NCBI GenBank assembly: GCA_963556195.1
Contig: OY744525.1
Location: 81,326,040 to 81,390,039, forward strand
Reading direction: 5' to 3'
DNA length: 64,000 nt
Source: Sepiola atlantica
Taxonomy: Eukaryota > Mollusca > Cephalopoda > Sepiida > Sepiolidae
Both the position numbers and the translations under genes were made by a program. Shown in pieces: positions 35,604 through 45,705 of this stretch. The notes below the pieces were generated by a model, which was not told where the DNA came from, did not search any database, and saw only the letters and a program-made list of their open reading frames with translations. Within the stretch, counting starts at the first letter, position 1. Each line of letters opens with the position of its first letter.

Positions 35604-35847
35604 ATTTTGGCCAAGATCAAAGTGTAGTATCTGTTCCGATGGATACTTTGTCCTGTGCAGTTCTCGGAGGTCCACCCTCCCAGGCTTTGCCATCTCACCC
35701 TTTGAGAAGGGGTTAGTTTATTGCTAATTGCCTGAGGTGCCCCTACCGTAGGCCAGAGTGCTCTTCATTCTCTAGGGCGCTGGCTTTTCAAATCCCACTT
35801 TCCGACCTTGTGTCACATCTTACCTCTGTGGGAGGAAGATAAATACC
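35604..35847 (+). mobile_element. U2-headed SINE, body A, with target-site duplication
   Basis: The head at 35607-35635 reads TTGGCCAAGATCAAAGTGTA then GTATCTGTTC, a U2 match truncated at its 5' side. The body includes 'ggtccaccctcccaggcttt', 'ttgcctgaggtgcccctacc' and 'gaccttgtgtcacatcttac', ending GATAAATACC. A 10-bp direct repeat AAGACTGCTT flanks it (35594-35603 and 35848-35857). Confidence 0.85.
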
Positions 35848-36374
35848 AAGACTGCTTTTGGTCATTTTCATTTTGTTGTTTTGTAAATAGAATGGCAAAA
35901 GTTAAACAATGACCATCCTCCTCTTTTTTACAAACCGCGAAATGGCCAAAGGAGGGTTCTGGTTACTTTAATTAAAATTTTACCCCCTCTCCTACACGCA
36001 CACACATTAATTAGGTAATTTTTTCGAAATACTTTTTTAATCTGAAAATGTAGTGCAAAAATCTATCGTATATGTCTGTCCACATGTCAGTTGTAAATGG
36101 TTGATCTTCAAACAAAACGAATGACACACACATGAAATGAGCACGTTCCTGTGGATGTTTCAGCTTTGTTTTAAAATGTTTTTTTTTCTATTATAATAAT
36201 GTACAATAAAGCATTGGATTTTTTATATGCACTAACGAGTCACCGCTTATCAAGGCCCATCGTCCACTCGAGGATAAGGGTTAATGAGTTTGTCTCAGGT
36301 GGACAGTGAGACAACAACGTGAGAATTGGTAACAATAGTTGAGACTGGTCAGAAATTAGAATATTTAAGAGGAC
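35848..36374. other. Intergenic, no gene seen
   Basis: Nothing recognised. An isolated ATAATAATGTACAATAAAGC near 36192 recurs at 36840 ('aataatgtataatgaagcg'), suggesting a short local duplication. Confidence 0.45.
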
Positions 36375-36790
36375 GGCTCAGCAAGAATTAAAATGACCAT
36401 GCTATAGTCAGCTGGGATGCAGCCCGGTTCTATTGTGTTCCACAGACAGATAGTTCTGAGAAAGAAACATTGCTCATGGAAGTTCCGTTTAGTTTTAGAT
36501 ACACAGAGGAAAAAAGGAAAATTATTTATAGTTGTTGTAGCTAAACGAGTTCTTGTTGTAAATGTTTTACAAGGGAGAACCATAGATTGGAGCTCAGTCG
36601 AACATCTATCATGAAAATAACGATAGAGTAGAGAAAGATTAGCAACCTCTCTTTTGTGAGAAAGAGGCTAAAGAGAAGAGGACATCCCCACTAGGTTTCA
36701 AAATCGGTTTTGTACTCTGTCAACGCAGGACAGAGTGCTCTGAGCGGCACCTCTCCAGATGTGGCAACAGTACTCCATTTTAGGACGTAC
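36375..36790 (-). mobile_element. Jockey/CR1-like LINE, C-terminal fragment
   Basis: Minus-strand frames give KTKRNFHEQCFFLRTICLWN and RLATTTINNFPFF, and the nucleotide order parallels 16310-16700 ('gataga gtagagaaag', 'gttgtaaatgttttac'). Same family as the LINE at 16300-18265. Truncated and stop-ridden. Confidence 0.75.
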
Positions 36791-37424
36791 ATATGTTTCA
36801 AATTGGTTTTAAATGAACAGAGTTTTTGTTTCTATTATAATAATAATGTATAATGAAGCGTTTGAATGTTTTGTTTAACGAAATAATCAACCTTTTCGGT
36901 CATTTAATGAAGTTTCCTATATCGGAGTCGGTTACAACCGTCTACGGTGGCATGAACATGGCGAACGAAACTCTTGTTGAATAAACAGATTTACACACAT
37001 CAAAATAAAAACCAAACCAAGTAAATCAAATAAAAAAAATGAGTTGATCGGTCATAAACTAAACTACACCAAACAAAACCCCAAAAGGGTTGATATGCCA
37101 TAAAATGTACATGTCTGAATTGATGTCTAATGGTGTTTCTAGTCTGGTAATGTTAAACATGTGAACCGCATGCAGCTCTTTATAGCACATTGTGGTTCAC
37201 AAAGGATACCAGAATTTCCTTATTTTTATGGCTAAAATTGCAGTTTTTATTTAGAATGTTTCTTTACACTTTAAAACGATATATGACATGTTATTGATTT
37301 GAAATGCAGAAAAGAAACAAAAATGCATTTGTGGGGTAGATATGGTTAAAATTTTACATTTTTGTTACCCCTATGAGTCAAGTATCGTGAACTGTGGATT
37401 CCTTGTTTCTTTTTTTCATAAAAG
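36791..37424. other. Intergenic, no gene seen
   Basis: AT-rich with no recognised gene or repeat. Confidence 0.5.
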
Positions 37425-37685
37425 TAAAGTGGTCGACTATAGTCAGGGGAGACCCCAAGGCTCCCTTTTCATTAGCTACTACACTGGGGTGTAGGGGAGA
37501 GCTCCACTCCTTTCCCAGGATTACTCCACTTACCCTTGATCCTTACCTTATAATGCTAGATGTTTAGTAAGTATGCATCAAGTATCATTTTTGAGTCTTT
37601 GTATTACTCGAATAAGGATTGAACCCTGGACTCCTGGCCCATTAGCGAACACTCTAACCATTATGTCAAGTGGGCCGGCCAGTAT
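37425..37685 (-). mobile_element. tRNA-derived SINE, copy 1
   Basis: Inverse of the elements at 48465-48712 and 58082-58335. The minus strand gives an A-box-like 'cataatggttagagtgttcg' and a B box GGTTCAATCC, then a body with 'ggtaagtggagtaatcctgg' and 'tagctaatgaaaagggagcc'. The spacing of A and B boxes (about 35 bases) fits a tRNA promoter. Confidence 0.8.
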
Positions 37686-38056
37686 AGAAATATCTTTCCG
37701 AGACAAAGGATTATGCTAATTTTTTTATTCTACTTATTGTGTGAACAGTTATTTTCCATTGTAAAATCACCAAAAACTTCTCAGAGAATAAGGCTGACCG
37801 ATCAACATATGTCATCTCTGATCAAAGTTGGAACTGTACAAACATTTCCACGAGACATACCAAATAGTGTCATTAACAAAAAGGTGTCAAACCACTAAAA
37901 ATGATTGAATAGAATGTCTATTTTGAACCCTTGGCAGTTTTATACAATTTATTTGTTGCTGTTTAAAATTTTTCTTTTTTTAAACTACTCTTTTACTTTG
38001 CGTTTGTGAGTGTAGCTAAATCATTTGTGCACATATTGCATGTTTCTAAGTTTAAG

Positions 38057-38464
38057 TGTACCAGTTTTAGTTGTTCGTGGCAAGTATAAACTATTATGCA
38101 CCTGATTATTGTCCTTGTCGTCGGGCACCCAGATTTTTTATTGTCTGTGGATACAATCACTGTTTAGTTTTTATAAAAGGTTTAATACACACAACTTGGA
38201 ACATTCGCAAACACAGTTTGGGATTTCTGGACTTTAACAAGTATAGTCCACCATTTGGAGAAAGAGAGACAGACAGACAGACAGATGGATAAACAAATAG
38301 ATAGCTTGTTCTGTTGCACCTAGCTACATTATGTGTTACCGCCCACACTAGGGTTCTTCCGAAAGTTATTTGGTTTTGATAACTTCTGTTAACTAAAGGT
38401 TAAATTCTGACCTCCTATCCAACAATCACTCCTTCCTTCAACTAATGGCTTTCGTCATGTAACA
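38057..38464 (+). mobile_element. LTR-B, copy 1
   Basis: Starts TGTACCAGTTTTAG and ends GTCATGTAACA, with 'ttataaaaggtttaata' (TATA-like) in the middle. Aligns with 49848-50195. A (CAGA)n-like run lies at 38267-38287. No target duplication is seen at this copy. Confidence 0.6.
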
Positions 38465-38730
38465 AAAATATTTTGCAATAATTTTTGGAAGATGGAGGAC
38501 TTTGACAAGTTGTTTAGTTTTATTTTCTTTGGTAAAAGAAAAATAGTTATTTGAAACTTTTTCTTAACAAAAAAACAAATGTATTTATAACAGTTGTTCC
38601 CTATGTTTTCTTTGTTTGAAAATAAATATTTTTTCATGTAATAAAATAAATACGGTGATTGTTTTCATCTTGCATCACATTTTTTTTTCAGTGTGGATGG
38701 TGTCCTCCAAGTTATAATACAACAGTTTTT

Positions 38731-38862
38731 CTGAAAGTTATGTTGTTTTGATAACTTCCGTTAACTAAAGGTTAAATTCTGACCTCCCATCCATCAATCA
38801 CTCCTTCATTCAACTACTGGCTTTCGTTATGTACCATAAGTAACAAAAATATTCTGCAATAA
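38731..38862 (+). repeat. Direct repeat of 38360-38490
   Basis: 'ttttgataacttccgttaac', 'gttaaattctgacctccc', 'ctttcgttatgta' and the outside flank 'gcaataattttt' repeat at about 370 bases spacing. Because sequence beyond the LTR end is included, this is a segmental tandem duplication rather than a second LTR insertion. Confidence 0.75.
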
Positions 38863-39104
38863 TTTTTATTAGACGACTCCAATTAGTTGCGTATGGCTTT
38901 CATGATAACACAAATGGATCCATATGACCCTTGGGGAACCCCAAGTCTAACATGTCTGTTACTAGTCAATGTAATTTTCTTTTTTAGAAAAACAATCTTC
39001 CATCATTTTTTTACCCCCTCCTTAAAACTTTGCATAAAAAATAATATAATTTCTCACTTTCATTTTTTAAAAAATCTTTTTCTTTCTAGATGATTCAGTT
39101 GCAT

Positions 39105-39745
39105 CTGGATTGACTGTGTCTGCCGCCTCCCTTTTCAACTGGCTTCACCTCGGTCTTCCATCATCATGCTACACCAGAGACGATGTCTATCATTACCAGC
39201 TCCGTGCACAATCTTTACAAAGAACGTTCAATAAACTTTCTCGAATCGAAACCTCTCTGACAATATAAAGGTAGACAACCCTGAAAGAGTTGTGTGTGCG
39301 TGCTAAATCTGACAAAACTAGAGACTACTTACTTCACTTTATTGCGTAATCTTCAAAAGGATCTTCACACATTTTCTGGATGCAAAATCCTTCCATATTG
39401 TTTGGTGTTTTACCAATCTTTCTACCGTTAGCAAAGGAAGCTCTGCATCGCTTCGGATCTGATCAGTTCAGCATTTTAGAGGCCTACCACAAGGTCTTTT
39501 ACCGGAGAATTCTTCCTTGAATGCTTGGTATATATTGATTTCAGGACCTCTTCTGATGATGTAGCCAAACCAGTCCATTCTTATTTTGATAACCTTCATG
39601 TCATTTTCGAAATCCAAGAGTTTCTTTAATTTTGGTTATGCTACAGCGATCCAGACTGGTTTTGCCGACCATGATTCTCGTACAGCCGTTTTCAAATACA
39701 GAGAGCCTGCATTCATCCTCTGATTTAGCTAGTGGAACCATTACT
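39105..39745 (-). mobile_element. RTE-like LINE, 3' fragment
   Basis: The minus strand gives ENGCTRIMVGKTSLDRCSIT- and KNGLVWLHHQKRS-like words with stops, comparable to the post-RT domain of RTE-type LINEs. Weakest of the LINE calls, because no RT core is included. Confidence 0.5.
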
Positions 39746-40309
39746 ATTAATTAGGCAATCAGTTACTCTGGAAGCTGTTATTAATACATCACTTTATTTT
39801 CAGTTTTATAACCTACTAATACCTATTGTGTATCTCTTTGTAGATATCCTGGTTTATTCCATTATAATGTACAACATCGAATGAAAAAAAAAAGAAATGC
39901 GACATGTAACCATAAAATTCCATTATACCATGTGAAAGAGAAAGAGAAAATTTTTCTTCTTTCTTCCTTTAATAGTCATTTTTTCCCTCCAATTCTTCAA
40001 TGTGAAGATAGTGTGAAATATTGAAGTAAAAAATTAGGTGGGTTTATATAGCTCAGCAGTTACTGCAATGCGAGTAGGCAAGGGAATCTATAAACTGATT
40101 CAGTGACTTCTAGCATTTTAGTAACCGGTATCCAAATCAAGAAAATAAATTTTGTAATTTTATCAGAAACATAATGGTGGATTTTGGAGAAAATAAGATA
40201 AATAATCAACGAAAAAAAACAAAAAAACATTTACACATTTAAAACAAATAATTAAAAATTTTGAAAATTAAATTTATGAAATCTTTGGCTAAAATTTAAG
40301 ACATTGCAC
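39746..40309. other. Region upstream of the zinc-finger gene
   Basis: AT-rich, no frame. The stretch 'tatagctcagcagttact' near 40048 resembles a tRNA A box, but no good B box follows at the right distance. No TATA box can be assigned with confidence. Confidence 0.4.
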
Positions 40310-40341
40310 TTTTTTTTTTATTAAACCCAATGTTGAAGCAG
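40310..40341 (+). promoter_or_regulatory. Possible 3' splice site before the coding exon
   Basis: A run of ten T (40310-40319) is followed by 'attaaacccaatgttgaagCAG' ending at 40341, about 50 bases before the ATG. This could be the acceptor of a 5'-UTR intron. An in-frame TGA at 40387-40389 means the coding part must start at or after 40393 in either case. Inference only. Confidence 0.3.
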
Positions 40342-40392
40342 TTTTTAAATTAAAAAAAAAAGGACTAAGTAGGAGAAGCATCAATGTGAACA

Positions 40393-42267
40393 ATGTATTC
40401 AATACAAAATATGCCATTTTCTCAGCCATACACCCCCAATAATGACCATCATCATCATCACCACAATCATAATAATAATCATGATCACAATGATATGAAA
40501 ACAAACTTGAAAACAACAACAACAGAAGCGCTACCTCTTGCGCAACCATCACAGCCCCCTCAACCTGTAAGTCCACAACCAACGTCTAACCCTTCACAAA
40601 TATCTGCTACCAGCTGTACTGGTAACACGTGTACCAACGTAAACAGCTGCAGTAGTAGTATAAGCAGTTGCGGAAGTAACTGCAGCGGAAGTCCTCGAAA
40701 TGGTAATTTGGTTGATATCGGTAGAGGAAGTTGCAGCATTGATAATGGAGAACACTGCAGCAGTGGAGGCTGCCATAGTAACTATGAAGAAGGCTGCAGT
40801 GGAGGAGGCTGTAACAGCATAAGCGGTAGTAGAGGTGGTTGCAGCGACACAGGCTGCAGCGATGCAGGCTGCAACATTGGTGGCTGCAATGAGGAAGGCT
40901 GCAATGCGAGTTGGAAACCCTACAATTGTGACATCTGTGAGCATAGCCCTCCTCCGAGGCCTCATGTTGAACATCATGCTAACTCGTCATCCCCAGGTTG
41001 CGACTGTTGTTTTAAGCCGTTTTCACATCAGGATAAGCCAAAGGTTCACCATGCCGGCCACCAAGGGGAGCGGAACTTCCACTGCGGGGTGTGCCAAAAG
41101 TCGTTCGCACAGAAGGACCACCTGAATAACCACGAGCGTACGCACAGCGGCCACCGCCCATTTAAGTGCGAGGTGTGCTCGAAAGGTTTTGCACAGAGGG
41201 CCCACCTGAAGAACCACATGCGGATACACACCGGCGAGAAGCCGTTCCATTGCTCCTTTTGCGGGAAATCGTTTAGTCAGAGTGCACATTTGGCCAAGCA
41301 CGAACGCACACACACGGGACTGCGCCCATATGCCTGCTCATACTGCGGAAAGAATTTTGCCCAGCGTAGCAATCTAGATAACCACGAGCGGATTCACACG
41401 GGCCTGAAGCCATACCAGTGCGTTGTATGCGGAAAATCGTTCTCTCAGCGCGATCACCTGAACAATCATGAGCGCATTCACACCGGCGAGAAGCCATACA
41501 CCTGCACGACGTGTTCCAAATCATTTGCCCAACGAGCCCATCTGAACAATCATGAGCGGATTCACAGTGGTGAAAAGCCATACACCTGTATGATTTGCCA
41601 GAAGTCATTCTCGCAGCGGGCCAACCTCAAGAAGCACGAGCGGACGCACACGGCCGATGACCATAACAAGGCAATGGCCACTGCGGCAGCCGATGCCGCT
41701 ACGGGGTCATCGACGGATACCACTGCGGGAGGGGCTGGCTCTGTTACCCCAACACAAACTGCAGACACTACTGTTGATGCTGATGTTGCTGCTGCTGCTG
41801 CTAATACCATAACAACTGGTCCACCAATTTCCTCACCACCACTCCCTGCCCAACAGCCGTCTCAGTCTCCGACCGTTTTAGCTGCTTCTCCGGACCAATT
41901 AATGATGAACGCTACCTCTTCCTGCTGCTCTTCACCCTATTCTACCCACCATCCACACCAGGATCCCCACCATCCGGTTACTATGGTGACGGACAGGTTG
42001 AACAATAACTACGCCTGGGCAAGAGGCTTTACAATGGCCAGCTGGGGTGAGAGTCCAGCGGTTGCGAATGTTCCCCCTGGCAGCGTGTTTCCTTGTAATG
42101 GGGGCATTGTCAGCATCCACGGCCGAGGCGTGGGTATTGTTTGTGATGGAGGAGAGAACAGTGGAGGTGGGAATAGCAACGGGTTGCACGGCAAGCCCAT
42201 GATGGACATGGAGTCGCTGAAGACTCATTCGCACCACAAAGGAAAGCCAGGAGGGTCAGGAATATAG
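40393..42267 (+). CDS. C2H2 zinc-finger protein, seven canonical fingers (624 aa)
   Basis: Probable nuclear, sequence-specific DNA-binding protein; the target is unknown. Seven consecutive canonical fingers (C-X2-C-X12-H-X3-H) cover residues about 229-419, joined by TGEKP-type linkers (variants SGHRP, TGLRP, TGLKP, SGEKP). Before them lies a degenerate finger at residues 203-223 (C203, C206, H219, H223) in which the helix leucine is proline and the linker reads QGERNF, plus a broken CDIC remnant near residue 176. The N-terminus has an Asn/His tract (about 16-35), a Ser/Cys-rich part and eight Gly-Cys repeats (127-171). The C-terminal 200 residues are Ala/Thr-, Pro/Ser- and His-rich without a recognised domain; I see no KRAB, BTB or SCAN. 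The start is the first ATG after an in-frame TGA at 40387; the stop is TAG. The finger region is more GC-rich than the flanks. The frame is intact, suggesting selection. No close gene neighbour; mobile elements lie on both sides. Confidence 0.93.
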   Translation: MYSIQNMPFSQPYTPNNDHHHHHHNHNNNHDHNDMKTNLKTTTTEALPLAQPSQPPQPVSPQPTSNPSQISATSCTGNTCTNVNSCSSSISSCGSNCSGSPRNGNLVDIGRGSCSIDNGEHCSSGGCHSNYEEGCSGGGCNSISGSRGGCSDTGCSDAGCNIGGCNEEGCNASWKPYNCDICEHSPPPRPHVEHHANSSSPGCDCCFKPFSHQDKPKVHHAGHQGERNFHCGVCQKSFAQKDHLNNHERTHSGHRPFKCEVCSKGFAQRAHLKNHMRIHTGEKPFHCSFCGKSFSQSAHLAKHERTHTGLRPYACSYCGKNFAQRSNLDNHERIHTGLKPYQCVVCGKSFSQRDHLNNHERIHTGEKPYTCTTCSKSFAQRAHLNNHERIHSGEKPYTCMICQKSFSQRANLKKHERTHTADDHNKAMATAAADAATGSSTDTTAGGAGSVTPTQTADTTVDADVAAAAANTITTGPPISSPPLPAQQPSQSPTVLAASPDQLMMNATSSCCSSPYSTHHPHQDPHHPVTMVTDRLNNNYAWARGFTMASWGESPAVANVPPGSVFPCNGGIVSIHGRGVGIVCDGGENSGGGNSNGLHGKPMMDMESLKTHSHHKGKPGGSGI

Positions 42268-43239
42268 CGCGGTCGCAATTATCCATACCTCTTCTCATAC
42301 CATCTCATTGTGGTGCGTCCGAAACATTTTACGATAATACTTTTGGTAAATATGGCATCTTCGAAGGGGCTGTATTATATCTCACAACAAATGAGGTTCC
42401 TTAATTAGAACAATCTTGTCTCCTGGAAATGAACAAGTCCTAAACAAAATATAAGGACCAAGTGTAGATTCAGCATCCCAATTATATGAGCATCTGAAAG
42501 GAACAGGTTTAGCATGACACTGTATCTAACATCACTAAAACCTCTACGCGAATCGAAATATAAGCAAAATGCATATTTTTCAAATATGCTTGCTCTCAGA
42601 AGAACATTTTTTATCCATTTGAAACTATCAAAACAATTTACATATTCTTTTTACAAAAAATATATTTATATTTATTCTTCTTACAAAGTTGATTTCATCA
42701 AAACAATAATAATTTTGTTTACACGAAATTATTATGTTTACTAGTATATACCCTTCATAAAAAATGACAGAAAAAAAAATAATGCTTTGCCAGTGTTCAC
42801 ACTTGCTATTTTTATTTAGATATATTACTGACATATTTATATAAAATCATAGAATTACGTAAGTAACATAATTTTTCATATATAAGTTATTATTATTATC
42901 ATTTCTGATGACCTAAAGAAGAAAAAAAACACTGTTGACTTTTTATTATAGAGTGGAGTATTTCTTTCCAAATTCATTTCAGACGGTGGGGGGGGGGGTG
43001 TAGGGTTAAGTCTGAGGTGGTTGGATGACTTGCTATTTCTTTGTCACTTCTCCTTGCCACTTGAATGGTTTCCTCTGGGGGGCGGGGGTAGAAAAAAGGC
43101 ATGTGTTTTACTTGCTGACTTTTGCATGCCGGGATGAAAGTATATATATTTATTTAAACATATAAATATCCAAATACACATTGGTCTTTATTATAAGGTG
43201 GAAGATTATAACTGTCTTGGAATAACTAGTAATCTTTTC
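42268..43239. other. 3' flank of the zinc-finger gene
   Basis: Should contain the 3' UTR, but I see no canonical AATAAA in the first 500 bases on this strand. 42830-43145 is a dispersed repeat also present at 11150-11460 ('atttctgatgacctaaagaa'). Confidence 0.45.
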
Positions 43240-43420
43240 CAAGTTTTCAAAATTTTGTACAGCTTCTAGAATTTGACTTGAAAGATTTCCAAATTCAAAA
43301 GAATCTTCACCTGAAGAAGGCCAAAGATTACATCATCCAAAAATCTGTGAATATGGCAACCAAAATGAGAATAATAATTCAGATAATGAAGTAGTAAATC
43401 GAATAATACAAATGATACCA
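43240..43420 (+). repeat. Dispersed repeat H, copy 3
   Basis: 'ttcacctgaagaaggccaaa', 'gattacatcatcc' and 'aaaatgagaataataattca' follow the order of 45600-45690. More diverged than the copy at 45500. Confidence 0.5.
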
Positions 43421-43566
43421 ATCTTTTCCATTAAGAAAAAAGTATTTTTTCAATTATACAACCCATTTATTACTTTTAGCATGTTACAACCAGAAATAAA
43501 TTTATCACCTGATAAAACAGAAAATGGAAGGTGTACTTTTTCTTTAATTATTACTGGTAATAATTT

Positions 43567-43573
<7 letters not shown>

Positions 43574-43604
<31 letters not shown>
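43574..43604. repeat. (TA)n microsatellite
   Basis: About fifteen AT units, continuing into 'gatatagatatata'. Confidence 0.95.
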
Positions 43605-43606
<2 letters not shown>

Positions 43607-43621
43607 TATAGATATATATAT

Positions 43622-44125
43622 AATATTTTTTAAGTAAATATTGATTATTATTACTTACAGACATTGATGTTTCATGCTTACGCAATCTTCAGTATAGGGA
43701 TTTTAATTCACGTCGGTCAGAGGGCTCGAACCCAGTTTACAAATCGCCACCGATTCGTAGTAGAGTCTCTTACTCCTCAGCCACCGTCAACTAGTATGGA
43801 AATTTGGAGAGATTTGAATCTATAAATGCCAAATCAGCGGGCGGTACAACGAACAGAGGGACAGTGATTCGACAACAACAGCAAACGGAGTTGGAATCTC
43901 GCATTTAAGCTGTAGTATTACTGCTCATTATTAAATTCTCTCAGATTGCACCAATCATTATAAAGGGAGCTATAATAATATTTTTAAAGTAAATATTAAT
44001 TATTATTACCTGCAGACATTGATGTTTCATGCTTACGCAATCTTCAGTGTAGGGATGTTAATTCACGTCGGTCGGAGGGGTCGAACCCGGTTTACAAATC
44101 GCCACTGATTCGTAGACGAGTCTAT
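43622..44125 (-). repeat. Direct repeat pair containing a tRNA-like unit
   Basis: Units at 43622-43760 and 43977-44115 match closely (offset about 355): 'acattgatgtttcatgctta', 'cgcaatcttcagt', 'aattcacgtcggtc', 'acaaatcgccac'. The minus strand of the first unit and its extension has a B box GGGTTCGAGCCC (43722-43733) and an A-box-like TGGCTGAGGAGTA (43771-43783), as in Leu/Ser-type tRNAs. Either a tandemly duplicated tRNA-derived SINE or a terminal-repeat element. Confidence 0.65.
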
Positions 44126-44134
44126 ATATATATT

Positions 44135-44655
44135 GTCGGTGGATGCCAATGTTGTATTTTATCTCTTGTCCTCTTCAACGTTTTCTTGGAATTTATGATG
44201 AAAGAACTGGAACCACTGGTGCTTAGCAATGAACTCTCTACTAATATTTTTTACACTGAAAGCAGTTATTGCTGCTCTCTTTGATAAGTTAAAGTGTTCT
44301 ACTTCTGAACTTGAAGCCTCTTACAAAAGGTGGGGATGAAAGTGAACCCAGGCTTATTCAAAATCATTTCCTCTGGCAATAATAATATCTCAATAGACAA
44401 CAAAATGGTTGAAAATAAACTCGAATATTATGTTTTTTGTCTCTGGTTCCAGGATCCTCATCTGACATAAACAGAAGAATAGCAACTTCTGCATTTGGAC
44501 AAAAAAACAGGTATGGAACAGGGGGCTATGGAGAAGTTAAGATTTTACAATGCAGTGATAGTTCCTATTGCTGTATATGCAGGTGAAACATAGACTATAT
44601 TGGTACATCATGAGCAGAAGAAAGCTCAATGTCTTCAAAACAAAATGTTTAAGAT
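44135..44655 (+). mobile_element. LINE RT fragment, second RTE-like lineage
   Basis: Broken frames give LFNVFLEFMMKELEPL, KVNPGLFKIISSG and VIVPIAVYAGET, which are RT palm/thumb and post-RT motifs. The YADD motif is degraded ('FYTESS'). The fragment ends abruptly at about 44655, where a CR1-like LINE starts. Confidence 0.7.
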
Positions 44656-45205
44656 TAAGAACCATTTACCTATGCATGGAGTATTGTTGTCACATCTGGG
44701 CTGCTTCACCATCCACTAGTCTCTCCCTGTTAGACAGGGTCCAAAAAAGAATCGTTAATCTAATATATCCCTCACTATCCACCAAGCTCCAGCCCCTGTC
44801 CCATCGCCGCAATGTTGCATCCCTGTGCTTGTTTTACAAGTACGTCAATGGAATGTGCTCCGAGAAACTGGCTTCTCTGGTGCCCCCTTGACATAAATAC
44901 ACCCGACCAACGCGACAATCAGTTAAATCTCATCCATTCACTGTGGAGGTCTCCAGACGCCGGAGGGTTTTCTACTCATTAGAGTAGAAAACCATCCGGC
45001 GTCTAACTTCTTCTCTCAAGCTGTCGACCTTTGGAACTCCCTCCCTATTCCCTGTTTCCCGAACTCTACCAACATGCAGATATTCAAGTGTCATGTGAAC
45101 AAATATCTCTCTGCACAACTCCTCACTTAGGATTTCCCCTTTAATTTCTGGCTCCTAATCCACAGTAGCCCCTTACATCTCAGTGGCATAATTTTGTTCT
45201 CAAGC
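44656..45205 (+). mobile_element. CR1/Jockey-like LINE, 3' end
   Basis: Encodes MEYCCHIWAASPSTSLSLLD, RVQKRIVNLIYPSLSTKL and LFYKYVNGMCSEKL, followed by the family C-terminus with 'ctttggaactccctcccta' and 'gtgaacaaatatctctctgc'. Fused to a different LINE on its 5' side. An inverted duplication interrupts it at 44955-45004. Confidence 0.85.
44955..45004. repeat. Inverted duplication (23-bp arms) in a LINE relic
   Basis: Arms AGACGCCGGAGGGTTTTCTA(CTC) at 44955-44977 and its reverse complement at 44982-45004, one mismatch, 4-base loop. The related copies at 5960 and 27080 lack the second arm, so it arose in this copy. Confidence 0.9.
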
Positions 45206-45499
45206 CAGTGGTGAAGCTCTCTAGAGTATGCACATAAGTCAACTTAAATATTTTGTAATAAGTAATTATAAACTGCATATTTTAATGGAAAAATATTATG
45301 CTGAGACCAAGTCAGTTAGAAAATATGTTTTGTTTGTTTCAAAAGGCATGGCATATTTAAGTGACAACAGATACAGTGTCATGCTAAACATGTCCCTTTC
45401 ATGTTTGGGAATTTTTCGCAAGAACCCGTGGTGCAACGGATAAAAATGATAAGTAATAATCAGTTCTAAGTGACAGAATACAATTACGAATTACTTAAG

Positions 45500-45705
45500 A
45501 CTTTTACTCGGTCATGGCTGATAGAACAAGAGCAAGCTACCCCTGTTGATTAAATAAAGTGTTCCATTTGAAATTCTATAAAGATTCCCGAGTTCGACTA
45601 GATACACCTGAAGATGGTAGCAGGTTACATCGGCCGAAACGTGAGAATAACAACCGAGATGAAAACAGTAGTCTGAATAATCCAAATCATCCATGTCCCT
45701 TACAA
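45500..45705 (+). repeat. Dispersed repeat H, copy 4 (best preserved)
   Basis: Carries 'ggtcatggctgatagaacaa', 'gattcccgagttcgacta', 'cacctgaagatgg', 'ggttacatcggccgaaacgt' and 'gtctgaataatccaaatc'. The CTGAAGA ... CCGAAACG order resembles the conserved core of type I hammerhead ribozymes. Confidence 0.6.

Noticed and set aside
40045..40110. tRNA gene upstream of the zinc-finger gene
   Set aside because: 'tatagctcagcagttact' resembles an A box, but the GGTTC-type B box is absent.
40594..40977. 127-codon minus-strand frame (Ala/Thr/Ser-rich)
   Set aside because: Shadow of the Gly-Cys and Ser/Cys-rich part of the zinc-finger gene on the other strand.
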